Part shown: positions 43,657-54,196 of the stretch, one piece after another
Layout of the letters: each line of letters starts with the position of its first letter
How positions within the stretch are numbered: the first letter of the stretch is position 1
Assembly: GCA_010909165.1 (NCBI GenBank)
Contig: MU008190.1
Location: 469,166 to 533,165, forward strand
DNA: 64,000 bases
Source of the DNA: Anthoceros angustus
Lineage: Eukaryota; Streptophyta; Anthocerotopsida; Anthocerotales; Anthocerotaceae
Direction of reading: 5' to 3'
Notes under the pieces: generated by a model
The model's input: the letters and a program-made list of their open reading frames with translations, nothing else
Databases searched by the model: none
What the model was told of the DNA's origin: nothing
Program-made: the position numbers and the translations under genes

Positions 43657-44229
43657 GGCAAAGGATGCAGATCTGAAACGGCAGGAATCAATCAAGGCAG
43701 GAGGCGTGCAAGTCTGCAGCCCAACCACCAATCGGCGCCCCTGATCAAGGTGCCTGTTGGGGTGGTTGCCAGCACTGCACGCTCTTGCTTGGTTGGACTA
43801 ATCTGCCGCTTGACCTTGCATCTCTTCGTGCCTCCCACGCCACCACCTAGGTCGAAGGCACTTGTTAGTTTCGTTCATGTGAGTTTTCGGTATTTAGGGT
43901 TTTGAAGTAGCGTTTCACTATTAGACGTACCTCTTGCTTTCTCGACACCGTTCACATAGGCTCCTACATTTACCTTTAACATGTAGCGAGCTTGCCGGGA
44001 CTCTGAGCCGGAGGAAAGCATGAGTGAGTTAGGATCACCTTCCCTCTCTCACGTGCTTCCCTAGTCCACACCTCTGCAGTCCCTGTTAGCTTAATTCACA
44101 TGTCAACACAGAACACATAACTTACTTGTAGTTTATGTCCATATTTGATTCAGATAGTGATTCAGATTCTGAGCCATTCTTTTGGCTATTTATTCGCACC
44201 CTCGCCTGCCCGTTATCTCCACAGTCGAA
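43657..44229 (+). other. Cop3 spacer between ORF0 and gag
   Basis: About 570 bp without a convincing frame. It may be leader sequence; nothing else seen. Confidence 0.4.
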
Positions 44230-45119
44230 ATGTCTACATCTGCTCCTGTTACAACATCTCTGGGCTCATCCTACTCAGGTGAGTTCAAAGAAAAGGACAG
44301 ATTTGACGGGACACAGGTCCGATTTGAAAGTTGGAGAGCTCGCATGAAGGCACACCTCAACGCTCGCGACGTGTGGGAGTATGCTGATGGTTCTCTCCCG
44401 AATCCTTCCATTGTTCCTGCTGGTGAACAACAACCCGCACAGGATGTCATAGACAAGTGGAAGAAGGGCAACAAGATCGCCTTTGCGATCCTGCCGCCGA
44501 TCGGATGAAACCACCGCTATCGAGGTGGAGTTTCTAGCAAGAGCATGGAAAGCGACTAGTCGACACGTACCAAGTACAGAACATACTTACTTTGGTAGCT
44601 GCTCGGAATGCTTTCCATGCTTTGCGTCTGAAGGATGGAGAATCTGTGGGAGCACATGTGTCCAAGTTGCGCTATCTTAGAGCACAGTTGGCTGGGCTCA
44701 ATAGCAAAATCTCGGAGGTGGACATGACTGCTCAGCTCATTGCCAGCCTCCCTGCCTCATATCAGACGTTTGTGTCCAGCCAGAATGCATCTCTTAGGGA
44801 CTCATATGCTGCTGTAGCTGCTGGTAGATCAGCCACCATTAACTTCAATGAAGTTGTTGGTGCTCTCCTACAAGAAGAGCAGAGTCGTAAGACAAGTTCT
44901 GGAGGTCGCCTACGTGGTGACAAGGTCCTATTTGCTGCTAAGGGCAAAGGACCTTGGAAGGGGAAGGATAAGAAAAAGGAGAAACATACTTGGTGGTGTC
45001 GAATAAACATACCTTCGGAGGAGCTACCAAACGCTGTGGCCGAAGTGTGGAATTCGGGTCAGGAAAGGGACTCGGAAGAAGAAACAGGGGGAGCCCAAAA
45101 GTTCCAAAGCCGAAGCTAA
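44230..45119 (+). pseudogene. Cop3 gag
   Basis: The ATG at 44230 begins MSTSAPVTTSLGSSYSG, followed by FKEKDRFDGTQVRFESWRAR, the conserved copia Gag start. A frameshift near 44500 is followed by 44592-45119 with ARNAFHALRLKDGESVGAHV, MTAQLIASLPASYQTFVSSQ and a basic tail (KGKDKKKEKHTWWCRI) at the place of the zinc knuckle. Gag builds the particle around the RNA. One or two frameshifts separate it from a working gene. Confidence 0.85.
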
Positions 45120-45580
45120 TGTAACTTCTAAGGAACAGAAGCAGTCTGGTTCTCAACACAAGAGTGGGAGTACTGTCCTCACAGTTTGCCTCACGTCTTA
45201 TAAAGAACAGACATCCTCCTGGATTGTGGATTGTGCACGCCCATATCTCGCAACAACCGTGACTTCTCTCGCAACAAAGCCTCACCTCAACTGGTGTATG
45301 TGGGTGATGCTCGAGGCGTGGAGGTAAAAGGGGCAGTTCGGTGGACATACCTGCTTTGGTGGCCTTGCATCTAGTTGACGCTGCTTGTACCGAGATGAGC
45401 AAGAATCTGTCCATTAGAGCTCTTGTCCGTAGTCGAGATGGCTTTAAGTTTGAGTGAAGTGCTATATATATAGGCGTGTCTGTCACGATGTATTAGTTGC
45501 TAAAGTCGTTTACTAATGACTTGTATCAGTTGGTTACTATCCACAAGTCTAAGGTCGAGCACTAGTTCTTTGCTTATAAG
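45120..45580 (+). pseudogene. Cop3 protease region, degraded
   Basis: Position of the copia protease. TSSWIVDCARPYLAT near 45205-45250 resembles the W-x-x-D-S/T-G protease start with damage to the active site. Broken frames otherwise. Confidence 0.5.
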
Positions 45581-46819
45581 TTGCGACCGCACGCACGTTT
45601 AGGTCATGTTAACAAAACTAAGCTAGATCTAATGTCGTCGTCCCGCTGTTACAGAGAACAACTTCCTACATGTTTCAAACATCTTGACGTCTGTAGCTCA
45701 TGTGTCTTATCTAAGCCAAAAGAGCTACCCTTTCAGAATAAGTCAGCTACAAGGGCCACTGCAGTCTTAGAGCTCATTCATGCTGATATCGCTGGAAAAC
45801 TTCCTGTTAAGTCTCTTGGGGGAGCCGAATACTATCTCTCTCTCACAGATGATTTTTCCCGTTACACTTGGACATTTCCTTTAAAGCTTAAAAGTGACGT
45901 CTTTGAGACCATTGCTTCCTGGATTCCAATGGTTCAACGTCAAACAGGAAAATTAGTTAAGTGTTTCCGGACAGACAACGGGGGAGAATTCACAGGTTAT
46001 AAGTTTGATCACCTGTTCCAGCAGTTTGGTATCATTCGACAGCTGTCTGTTGCTTATACCCAGCAGCAGAACGGAGTTGCTGAACGCAAGAATCAAACGC
46101 TGATGGGGATGACCAGGAGCATGCTTTCCTGGGCCTCACTGTCAAAAGAATTCTGGGCAGAGGCTGTTGTGACGGCCACATACATCCTTAATCAAGTGGT
46201 CACTTCAGCTCTTCCAGGACGGACACCCTATGAAGGCTTTTGGGGCAGGAAACCTAGTCTTCTTCATCTTCGTGTTTTTGGTTCCACGGCTTTTGCCTAT
46301 ATCCCTGAAGCCAAAAGAGGGAAGTTAGATGATAGGTCAAAACCCTTGATCTTTCTGGGGTATTCTGAGGAGTCTAAAGCCTACAAGTTATATGACCCTC
46401 AAACATCCAAGATTACCTTATCACGCAGCTATACTTTCAAAGAGTTGTCTGCTCCTAAACTGCCTGTTGATCCATTTGGCGTTTCACCTTCCCTCAAAGA
46501 AGATCCTTCTCCATATCTCCCTTACACATATCCTGTATCAGATGGAGATCCACCCACAGTACAGGATCACGAGGACGCTGATCGAGCTGTACAAGCTAAT
46601 GGCAACATAAATGAAGCTGAGCAGACTGAGGATTTGCTGGATACCTTGCCTGCTGCTCCTACTCTTGCTGAAGATGACTTGGATCTGATTGGACAGGATG
46701 CTGAGGATGTACCTCCTGCTGCGATGGATGATGATGAGCTGTCCATGCAAGGTTCTGATGATGTGTTTTCCGATGTTGATTTCCATGTTGGTGATCCTGC
46801 GAGACAATCATCTAGATGA
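45581..46819 (+). CDS. Cop3 integrase
   Basis: This is an uninterrupted frame of 412 codons. The pre-integrase zinc domain (residues 1-45) has HARLGHVNKTKL and CSSCVLSK. The catalytic triad is readable: Asp in LIHADIAGK (residue 69), Asp in RTDNGGEF (132), and Glu in QQNGVAERKN (168). The C-terminal part is typical of copia (TATYILNQVV, FWGRKPSLLHLRVFGST, LIFLGYSEESKAYKLYD), followed by an acidic hinge to RT. It inserts element cDNA into the host genome. The first codon in this frame is not the true start, since integrase is cleaved from Gag-Pol. It is the best preserved retroelement enzyme in the window. Confidence 0.9.
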   Translation: MRPHARLGHVNKTKLDLMSSSRCYREQLPTCFKHLDVCSSCVLSKPKELPFQNKSATRATAVLELIHADIAGKLPVKSLGGAEYYLSLTDDFSRYTWTFPLKLKSDVFETIASWIPMVQRQTGKLVKCFRTDNGGEFTGYKFDHLFQQFGIIRQLSVAYTQQQNGVAERKNQTLMGMTRSMLSWASLSKEFWAEAVVTATYILNQVVTSALPGRTPYEGFWGRKPSLLHLRVFGSTAFAYIPEAKRGKLDDRSKPLIFLGYSEESKAYKLYDPQTSKITLSRSYTFKELSAPKLPVDPFGVSPSLKEDPSPYLPYTYPVSDGDPPTVQDHEDADRAVQANGNINEAEQTEDLLDTLPAAPTLAEDDLDLIGQDAEDVPPAAMDDDELSMQGSDDVFSDVDFHVGDPARQSSR

Positions 46820-47580
46820 AGTTCACCAGAGACTAGGTACCCAACTCGTGAGCATTTAACAAGGGAAAATTGGCTGGAACCACCTTATCAAGCTCAGATT
46901 TTCGCAGACTACGCAGCGTTTGATCTTTATGTACCCGATGTTAGACGGATCCTCGGACTTACTCGGAGGCTCGAATGGCCCCGATGGGGAACAAGCGAAA
47001 TCCATAGATGACGAGTATACGTCTCATTAAAAACAATACATGGGAGCTTGTTGACTTACCAAAGCGAAGAAAGCCCATTAGTTGTAAGTGGGTCTTCAAG
47101 ACCAAGTTGAACTCGACGGAACAATTGCACGCTATAAATCCAAAGAAGCGAGGGGTTTAGTCGATCCTGTATAGACTATGGTGAGACGTTTTCCCGTGGT
47201 TAAGCCCGTCCATTCGAATTTTGCTTGCAATGGCCGCAGAGTACAACTTGGAAGTGCACGGATGGATGTGTGTACGCATTCCTCCACGGTGAACTCGAGG
47301 AAACTTTGTACATGCTGCAACGGAAGGGTTCATCAAGAAGAAGGCTGCTAAGAAAGTCCGTAAACTCCTCAAGACAATTTGGCCAAACAGAGCCCTCGGG
47401 CCCGTATAAACGATTATGAAATACTATGTGTCGGGTTTTCTTCAAAGTCCGGATACCAATGTATTTTATCCAGCTGTGCTCTGTTTGTCATCTTGGCCTT
47501 ATATGTGGATGATCGTGTCCTTCTTAGTAATGACCTAGGCCGAGGGACAGTTAAAGACATGTTACGGCGGAGTTGAAATG
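46820..47580 (+). pseudogene. Cop3 reverse transcriptase
   Basis: Broken frames covering a copia RT. NNTWELVDLPKRRKPISCKW is coded near 47030-47090, VYAFLHGELEETLYM near 47270-47315, and LALYVDDRVLLSNDLG with the YVDD polymerase motif near 47490-47540. Many indels prevent a continuous frame. Confidence 0.8.
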
Positions 47581-48419
47581 ACGGACGGTGAACTACAATT
47601 ACGCCTAGGAATTGATTCTTAGAAATGTATAAGCAGCGACATTACATTACACCGGACTAAGTACCTTAAGGAAATCAAGCGGTTTAATTTGGATGCGGCG
47701 TCCGTAGCCACCATCACCGTGGGGAGAAGTTGACACATGACATGTCACCACCGAGTCAAGAGATCTCGATATGAGTCTTGTGCCTTACCGCGTGGGTTGC
47801 TTGATTTTTCTAGCAAATTGGACGAGGCCGATATCGCTTATGCAAGCTTCCCAATTCCTCAAACAACTCGGACGGTTGCATTGGGCAGCCGTTAAACGCA
47901 TATATAGATATCTCCGAGGAACTATCTCCTATGGCCTACAATATACATCTAGTGGGAGTAGCTTGACACTTATCTCTTATCGATGCCGATGGGCGTCGTC
48001 GACACACTCGCAGAGTCCTGGCATATTGTTTCTTCCGCCTCGTGGTGCCACCGAGTCGAAGCGGTGACTTCACTTGCTGTCCTCAATCGAGGCGGAGTAC
48101 AAAGCTCTTACAGATGCCTGCAAGGAGACTGAATGGCAACGACAGTTCCTGGAGTCAGTAAACCAAACTCAGGAAGGCCCTACTCTGCTGCACTGTGACA
48201 ACATGAGTGCTATAGCCCTTGTTTCTAATCCCAGGTTCCACGCGTACTAAGCATATAGAATTGTACCATCACTATATTAGGGACGTAGCAGAACGAGGAG
48301 CTATCAAGGTGCAATACATAAGCACTCACCAGAACACAGCAGACATATTTACTAAAGGGCTCCCAAAGGCCAAACATTTTCAGCACATGGCTGCCTTAGG
48401 TCTCAAGTTCATACTCTAA
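47581..48419 (+). pseudogene. Cop3 RNase H
   Basis: YRVGCLIFLANWTRP, QLGRLHWAAVKRIYRYLRGT and SYGLQYTSSGSSLTL are coded at 47785-47965. EAEYKALTDACKETEWQRQF, LHCDNMSAIALVSNPRFHA and the end (ADIFTKGLPKAKHFQHMAAL) reach to the stop near 48419. Frameshifts occur near 48060 and 48245. The sequence is close to the RNase H of Cop1, so Cop1 and Cop3 are sister elements. Confidence 0.85.
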
Positions 48420-49374
48420 GAAAGCAACCGACTATCTCGTGGGCTATGGCTAAAGCAGAGCTGCTATTCACACATAGGGTGTGCACCTTAGTGGCCACCG
48501 CCACTATTACGATGAGGAATGCCTCAGCAGTCACCGCAAGGGAAGGTCAGTCTTAGATTAGTGGTGTCGGCATGCATGTCCGGAGGATGAAGCTTTAGCT
48601 TGAAATCAAAACGCGGACATGGAATGCAGGATTAGGTAGAAAACCCACCTTATACGGTTTCTTCCCACAGTGGCATGACTACGATGCACACACGCCACAG
48701 TCCGCCCTTCCGGCTCTGTTGATCCCTATGTGGCTTCGCCGGCGGGCAGTGCTTTGTTCATTTCCTCTTCTACTGTGGCTGCTCACGCCGGCCACCTCGC
48801 CTCTTTACGCGCCAGAGCTTCCATTTCATCCGGGGTTGCCATGACGGCAAGAACTTGCCGTTCTAGCATAAGTGCGATGGGGAGCTCTTCCTCCAGCTCG
48901 CTTGATGATGAGGGAAGCTCTCCAGTGCGTCGTCGTCGGTGGTGTTGTCGGCGTGTCTATGTTGGTCATGTCGGGTTCGACTGGGAGGATTCCGGCTCAA
49001 TTAAAATTGGAGCCCTTGGAGGCGCTGAATCGGGAGGGCGCCTGTGCTCCTACTTGTGCGATTTGCTCGGCGTGTCGCGGCCGTCGCGTGCCCCACTCCA
49101 CTTGATCTTGCTAGCTCTCTTCATGTTGGTGTGTCGAGGACTCCGGCGGGGCTTCTTGTGTGAAGCTCCAGAGCGTGTCTTCATCTTTAGGTTTGTGCGC
49201 GTAATCAATCTGCTGAACAGATATCCAGCGCAGCATACAAGGAAGACTGTCAGGAGCTCCATGCGGTGTACGCTGGGAGTACGCAACGTCATTGAGAGTA
49301 GCTGGGGCGTAATTGTATACAATGATTGTAAGTTCAAACCTATGGTTGTATAAACCATGTTGGTTTAGTGGGAG
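48420..49374 (+). other. Cop3 3' region with open frame
   Basis: Between RNase H and the 3' LTR a frame stays open from 48730 to 49353 (207 codons, first ATG at codon 38). It is Ser/Arg-rich at first and contains one hydrophobic run (APLHLILLALFMLVC, about residues 121-135) that could span a membrane. Extra 3' ORFs are known in some copia lineages (env-like ORFs of Sireviruses), but no similarity is recognised and it may be chance. The polypurine tract AGTGGGAG is at 49367-49374. Confidence 0.35.
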
Positions 49375-49556
49375 TGTTAGGAATGAAACCCTAACATAGT
49401 TTATACCTTAGTTTCTATACTAGAGGTTAGATACGTAACTCAAGAGACACATCAATTTTGTATTTAAGATATTCTCTGTTCATTAATACATACTCTCTTG
49501 TGTGTTATGCTTTCTAGCCTAAGTGTCTTAGCTGAATGCATGATATAAGGTAAACA
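49375..49556 (+). repeat. Cop3 3' LTR
   Basis: 182 bp, matching the 5' LTR with two substitutions seen. It is followed by GCTGT, four of five bases equal to the TCTGT before the 5' LTR. Confidence 0.93.
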
Positions 49557-50475
49557 GCTGTAAGTTCTTGCCTAGGGTTGAGCCTGTTTGTGACCTAAAC
49601 ACCCAGGTCATGACATGGCGACCTCGGGAAGGCGGCATAGTGCTCGTGGAACTCTTTGGAGGCATCAGTACCGGCTTGGAAGCAGTGCTAAAGTGTGGCA
49701 TCAAAGTGCGAAGATACATGCATTGTGACCCGGATCCAAAAGCAAGGATTGTGTCACAGAAACGCGTAAGAGACTTGATGGGGGAGTACCCTAAGCTCCT
49801 GACGTGGGAGTTAGTGAAGGGTTACCAGAAGGCGCTGCCGATGGATGTTCACATGATATGGTTGTCCCATTTGAGTTGTCTTGGGCAACCGTGGACCTTG
49901 TCATCGCAGTTGGGAGTGTCAAGGACTATCCTCTGCGAGGCAAGGGTCGGTCTCAAGGATCCACGAACATTGTTCTATGACGATGAGGATCTTGCGCTTG
50001 ATCCAAAAGGGCAAGAAAGGCCTTGTGGATACATGTTGGAGAATGTGCCAAGATGCATGAGCGTGAAGAAGCAAGTCCGGAGGATTTTGCCACGATCCGA
50101 GTGTTGGGTCGGGAGCTTCTATTGGATGCGCTCAATTTGGTTCGAGGGCTCATAGGTTGAGGTCCATGTGGACTAACCTCGCTCCCTTGGAACATTTGAA
50201 GTGTGCGAGGTCATTCACCAAGCGACCTAATCATGTTGTCAAGGATGTGCTAGCATCGGGAAGGCATGCCTAACAAGTCATCAAGACCCGACAAGTCACG
50301 CACTGTGAACACGCCTGGACACCCCATGGTTCCTGAAGGCGTAAGACTTGGACTTGGACACAAAGGTTGGCCTCCAGAGAGGGAGTTGGCCATGGGATTT
50401 GCTGCCGGAGCCACGAAGACACCGGGAGTGATCGAGAAGGAACGGTGTCTATTACTTGGGCAAGCATTGACATGA
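49557..50475 (+). pseudogene. C5-methyltransferase-like domain (GyC)
   Basis: This is the best preserved copy of the domain. The frame from 49568 has motif I as VLVELFGGISTGLEAVL (residues 25-41, from about 49640), followed by RRYMHCDPDPKARIV. DPRTLFYDD is near 49961-49987. The motif VI catalytic tripeptide ENV lies in PCGYMLENVPRC (50024-50059). After a frameshift, 50266-50475 has ERELAMGFAAGATKTPG (motif IX region, from 50377) and LLLGQAL (motif X, 50449-50469). Motif IV lies near 49895-49950 but a frame slip hides its Cys; VDLVIAVG is readable in another frame. The family methylates cytosine C5 in DNA. The frame continues toward RT. Confidence 0.78.
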
Positions 50476-50810
50476 ACATGATGACCTGGTTGTTTAGCGG
50501 TGGAGTCGCACCAACCAAAACCAAGAAGGCGGGGTTGAAGCGGATTCGGTGGGTGAAGGACATTCCGACTCGCATCTCAACAGGAGAAGGCGAGTTGGGA
50601 GGGCCAGGAGAGTGAGCACGTAGAGGAAGCGTGCAAGCCATCTAAGCCACAGCCACACGAGTGGTTAACAGGCGTCGAGTTGAAGAGAAATCAACGGCGT
50701 CAGCTAAAGAAGTTGTTGGAGGCATCGCGACATGTGTTTGCTTTCACGCTTGCGGAGATTAGGTCTTCTTTTGGGCTCGGATGCATGGGCTGTGGGTTCG
50801 CAAATCACTA
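50476..50810 (+). pseudogene. GyC reverse transcriptase, N-terminal stub
   Basis: After the methyltransferase domain, PHEWLTGVELKRNQRRQLKK and LLEASRHVFAFTLAEIR (about 50655-50765) correspond to MLERNRHAFAFSWEELG at the RT start of GyA. The RT palm and everything after it is missing; unrelated sequence follows from about 50820. Confidence 0.7.
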
Positions 50811-50828
50811 AAAACAGTGAAATGAGAC

Positions 50829-51290
50829 ATGTGCATTTCTGGATGGTTGGGGCCAAAATGGGGTTCGGAGACAAACCCCTATGCTGAGAAACGCTGTTAT
50901 GCACCAGATCCTCACTTTGTCATTCATTGGTACATGACTGAGCACACAAATGCGTATGAAGGAAGATATGTTGAAGAATTTATAATCCGATATGAAGGGA
51001 ACCAGGCTGTGACCAAACCGGGGAAAAAAGGAGGGAAAGCTAATTTGCCCAAAAACGTACAGAAGGTTTTTGTGAACAAAACGGTGATCTTATATTATGG
51101 TTTCAACTTGAATGCTCGCAAACATTTATATGCTAAGGATAAGAAGGCGATAAAACAAAAATTCAATGAATTACGCGGCTTCATACAACCCGCTAGCCAA
51201 AGTGGCGCGAAAGATAGTGAAGATAGCGGTGTTGATGCCGAACCCTGCGACGATGATGGCGCAAATTCAGATGACGACTGGAGTACATGA
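50829..51290 (+). CDS. Unrecognised 153-codon ORF with acidic tail
   Basis: This intact frame starts at ATG 50829 (MCISGWLGPKWG). It contains HFVIHWYMTEHTNAYEGRYV, a basic middle (KPGKKGGKANLPKNVQKVF), YYGFNLNARKHLYAKDKKAI and a strongly acidic C-terminus (DSEDSGVDAEPCDDDGANSD) before the stop at 51288. I do not know the family. It could be a gene or exon carried by, or lying next to, the truncated gypsy element. The sequence from here to 52.1 kb has a different feel from the retroelements around it and few obvious indels. Confidence 0.4.
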   Translation: MCISGWLGPKWGSETNPYAEKRCYAPDPHFVIHWYMTEHTNAYEGRYVEEFIIRYEGNQAVTKPGKKGGKANLPKNVQKVFVNKTVILYYGFNLNARKHLYAKDKKAIKQKFNELRGFIQPASQSGAKDSEDSGVDAEPCDDDGANSDDDWST

Positions 51291-52140
51291 ACATGTGTGC
51301 ACGGGTCTTTTGTCTGATTTAGACGTGAGTTTTCTTCCCTTCATCTCCATAAGTTTCAATAGATTCTGCAAATACTGTTATTGTCTGTGCATGGCTATTT
51401 TTCCCAGCCCGTACTTAGCCAGAAAACCGGTGTATTCTGCCAAGTTTAGCCATTACTATTCAGTTACAAAGAGCAATGTGGAAACCGGCCTTCGGCCGCA
51501 GACCTTGAATTCCATACGGGGCGATATCGACGGAAGATGGTGTTTATCTGCAACATGCATTGCAGACGAAGCGTTAACCAAACCCCAATATTGTTTGAAT
51601 TTCTAAGGGCCAGTCCTAAGTGACTTGTCTTAGTGCATGACTTCTCTGATTGTTACGGTTCACCCCAACACGTGGGGAACACTATTTTACACGTGTACAA
51701 TGAGGCGACAACTCACCACCAATGGGTGTCCATGGACGAGGAGTGAAGAGGCGTCGGCCGCCGCATTAAACACCAAAGATGAGAATTGTGTTTTCCGAAT
51801 ACAAGGGGCCCACATTGACCATGGACCATTGTACTTATGGCGTAGCGGTTCACTTGATAAAAAGGCCCCACGCACCATGTTTTTCGCGTTGAGTTGCGGT
51901 CCGATCGGTCTTTATCATCACCGGCACAAACGGACGTCGCACACGGGTCCGAAATGGATCCACATGGATGTATGAGGGGTCATCAATACCCTTTGCCTCC
52001 TTGATCCATACACGAAATTTGTGTCTATGGCAGATGGACACCCTATTTTTTTAGGCTTTTTTGGACCACGATAATGAAAACCCTAAATGCAGACCCATTG
52101 GAAATCCTCATTGCCGATTAAATGGCAGAAAACCCCCATG
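51291..52140 (+). other. Unassigned region with second open frame
   Basis: A frame at 51637-51975 contains CVFRIQGAHIDHGPLYLWRS and FFALSCGPIGLYHHRHKR. It may belong with the preceding ORF as another exon, but no splice pattern or family is recognised. Confidence 0.3.
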
Positions 52141-52169
52141 GTGCATATTAACCTCCTTACAGGATTACC

Positions 52170-53480
52170 ATGTTCACGGTAGGAGAGAAAGGAAGTCATG
52201 GTTTGGAAGCTCCCAAGCGGGAGATAAGAAGGCAACTGGCCTCGTTAGGCGGGCGAGCGGATGGAGTCACAGTGGGAGGGGTTGCCCCACCAAGTGATGA
52301 GCGGGGAGCTCGTCATAAGGAGGTAAGGGATGTAAGATCCCATGAGAAAGGCAAAGGCCTTGAGTCTCCCGGGAGTAAGGGAGGAGACTTGGATATGTTG
52401 GAGGAGATGCTGCGCATAGGGGAAATGCTCAGCAAGGTAGATATGGAAGCGGCCAAGAGGAGGGTCGAATTCTTGAAGGCGGAAGCGGAGAAGACAAGAA
52501 CCTATCAAGCAAGAGAAGTTGCGGGTAGGCGAGCGGAAACCCAACTGCAGGAGGATACCATGAGGATGGAAGCTCAAGTGGAACACTTGGAAAAGAATCT
52601 TGAAGCAAGACAACGAGAGGTGGACAACTATATTAGAGAGAACAAGGCTCTTACCAAGCAACTGGAAGCCCGGGAAGAAAAGGTGAAACAACTTGCCCAC
52701 ATGGTGCATACATAGGAGAAGAGGGCAGAAGACAATCATGTGCTGCTGATGGAGGAGAGGAAGAAACAAGACAAGTCCCAGAAGCAAATGAGGGCAGCTC
52801 AAAGGCAAGTGGAAGCACATGAGCAAGTCATGGCCACACAAGCTATGAAAATCCTTGACTTGGAAAGGGAGTTGGGGGAAATCCACTAGAGGTTGGAACT
52901 AAAGGACAAAGAGCTGGAAGAACGAGAATGGAGATGGAGCGAGAAGTCCAGCAGCAGGAGAATGCACAACTCCCTAGGAGGATAGCGGAGTTGGAGAAGG
53001 AGATAACAGAGGAGGAAGACCGTCATGAGGCGGTTGTGCAGCACATGTTGGTGGTGAGGGAGCAGAGATTTCGGGTTGATTATGCCCTACATGAGAAGTT
53101 GATCCACCGGCTGCAGACGGAAAGAGTGGAGAATGTGGCTCTCCACGTCAGGATAGGTGAGTTGACCCTGGAGCGAGACGCTTTCAAAAGTAAGTGTGAG
53201 CGTGGAGTATGGCTTGAGGATTATGAAGAATTGGAGATGGCACAACAATGATTTGCAGCCCATCTTCACAACAAGGTACTCAAGGCAACTAATGAATTGT
53301 TGCAACTTCTTGAGAGAAGGATGTTGGGTCCTCATGATGATGATAGGGATGCCCTTATGCAAGTCCAAACAAAAGCCTTAGACTTGGAGAATGCCCCAAG
53401 CAACATGGGTGAAGGAACTTCGCAACAGGAAGGAGCGAGTGAAGCGGGAGAGGCTTCACAGGAGGAAAGAACCACCTCAT
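52170..53480 (+). pseudogene. Coiled-coil gag-like ORF of element C
   Basis: The frame 52170-52715 reads EAPKREIRRQLASLGG, then MLEEMLRIGEMLSKVDMEAA and a long heptad-like stretch (MRMEAQVEHLEKNLEARQRE). Two in-frame stops (52713, about 52887) interrupt one continuous reading. A frame change near 52925 leads to MEMEREVQQQENAQLPRRIA and ELEKEITEEEDRHEAVVQHM, then RRMLGPHDDDRDALMQV (53317-53367) and an acidic, Gly/Glu-rich end. Almost the whole product is predicted coiled coil. Gag-like proteins of non-autonomous plant LTR elements are similar in build, but no defined domain is visible, so the role is inferred. Related ends occur at 40.5 kb and 56.8-57.6 kb. Confidence 0.6.
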
Positions 53481-53506
53481 GAAGGGGTGGTGAAGAAGAA
53501 ACGGCC

Positions 53507-53715
53507 CCGGTAGGAACTCCTACCGTGGTAGGAGGAGCTCCTACCGTGGTAGGAGGAGCTCCTACCCTGGTAGGAGGAGCTCCTACCACAGAGGAGGAGC
53601 TCCTACCAGGAGGAGCTCCACTGTAGGAGGAGCTCCTACCGTGGAGGAGCTCCTACCAGAGGAGCTCCTACTGGTAGGAGGAGCTCCACAGTAGAGGAGC
53701 TCCTACAGTAGGAGG
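53507..53715. repeat. Palindromic array, CCTACCGTGGTAGG / GGAGCTCC
   Basis: About ten units of roughly 21 bp alternate two palindromes, CTACCGTGGTAG and GGAGCTCC. One + strand frame would read repeats of TVVGGAP. It can fold into hairpins on either strand. Confidence 0.9.
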
Positions 53716-54196
53716 ACCAGGAGGACAAAGAAATTCCGCTAGCATGGATGTGACATGAGGAGGCGAGATTTCGGGATTATGCCCTACATGAGAAGTTGAT
53801 CCACCGTGCAGACGGAAGAGTGGAGAATGTGGCTCTCCACGTCGGGATAGGTGAGTTGACCACAGGCAGGCAGCTTTCAAAAGTAAGTGTGAGCGTGGAG
53901 TATGGCTTGAGGATTATGAAGAATTGGAGATGGCACAACAATGATTTGCAGCCCATCTTCACAACAAGGTACTCAAGGCAACTAATGAATTGTTGCAACT
54001 TCTTGAGAGAAGGATGTTGGGTCCTCATGATGATGATAGGGATGCCCTTATGCAAGTCCAAACAAAAGCCTTAGACTTGGAGAATGCCCCAAGCAACATG
54101 GGTGAAGGAACCGCATACGGAAGGAGGCGAGTGAAGCGGAGAGGCTTCACGGAGGAAAGAACCACCTCATGAAGGGGTGGTGAAGAAGAAACGGCC

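Larger units (their letters stand above)
42751..49556 (+). mobile_element. Complete Ty1/copia retrotransposon Cop3
   Basis: The element is 6,806 bp on the + strand, with 182-bp LTRs at 42751-42932 and 49375-49556 (two substitutions by eye). The primer-binding site TGGTATCAGAGC is at 42933 and a polypurine tract AGTGGGAG precedes 49375. Order: LTR, extra ORF0, gag, integrase, RT, RNase H, 3' ORF, LTR. The flanking five bases are TCTGT (42746-42750) and GCTGT (49557-49561), an imperfect target duplication. It split the gypsy element GyC just upstream of methyltransferase motif I. Confidence 0.95.

Noticed and set aside
48872-49105. Second open frame overlapping the Cop3 3' ORF
   Set aside because: Shadow frame without start context or similarity; only the longer frame was kept, itself at low confidence.
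53507-53715. CRISPR-like spaced repeats
   Set aside because: Units are adjoining palindromes without unique spacers, in a plant retroelement, and no cas genes are present.
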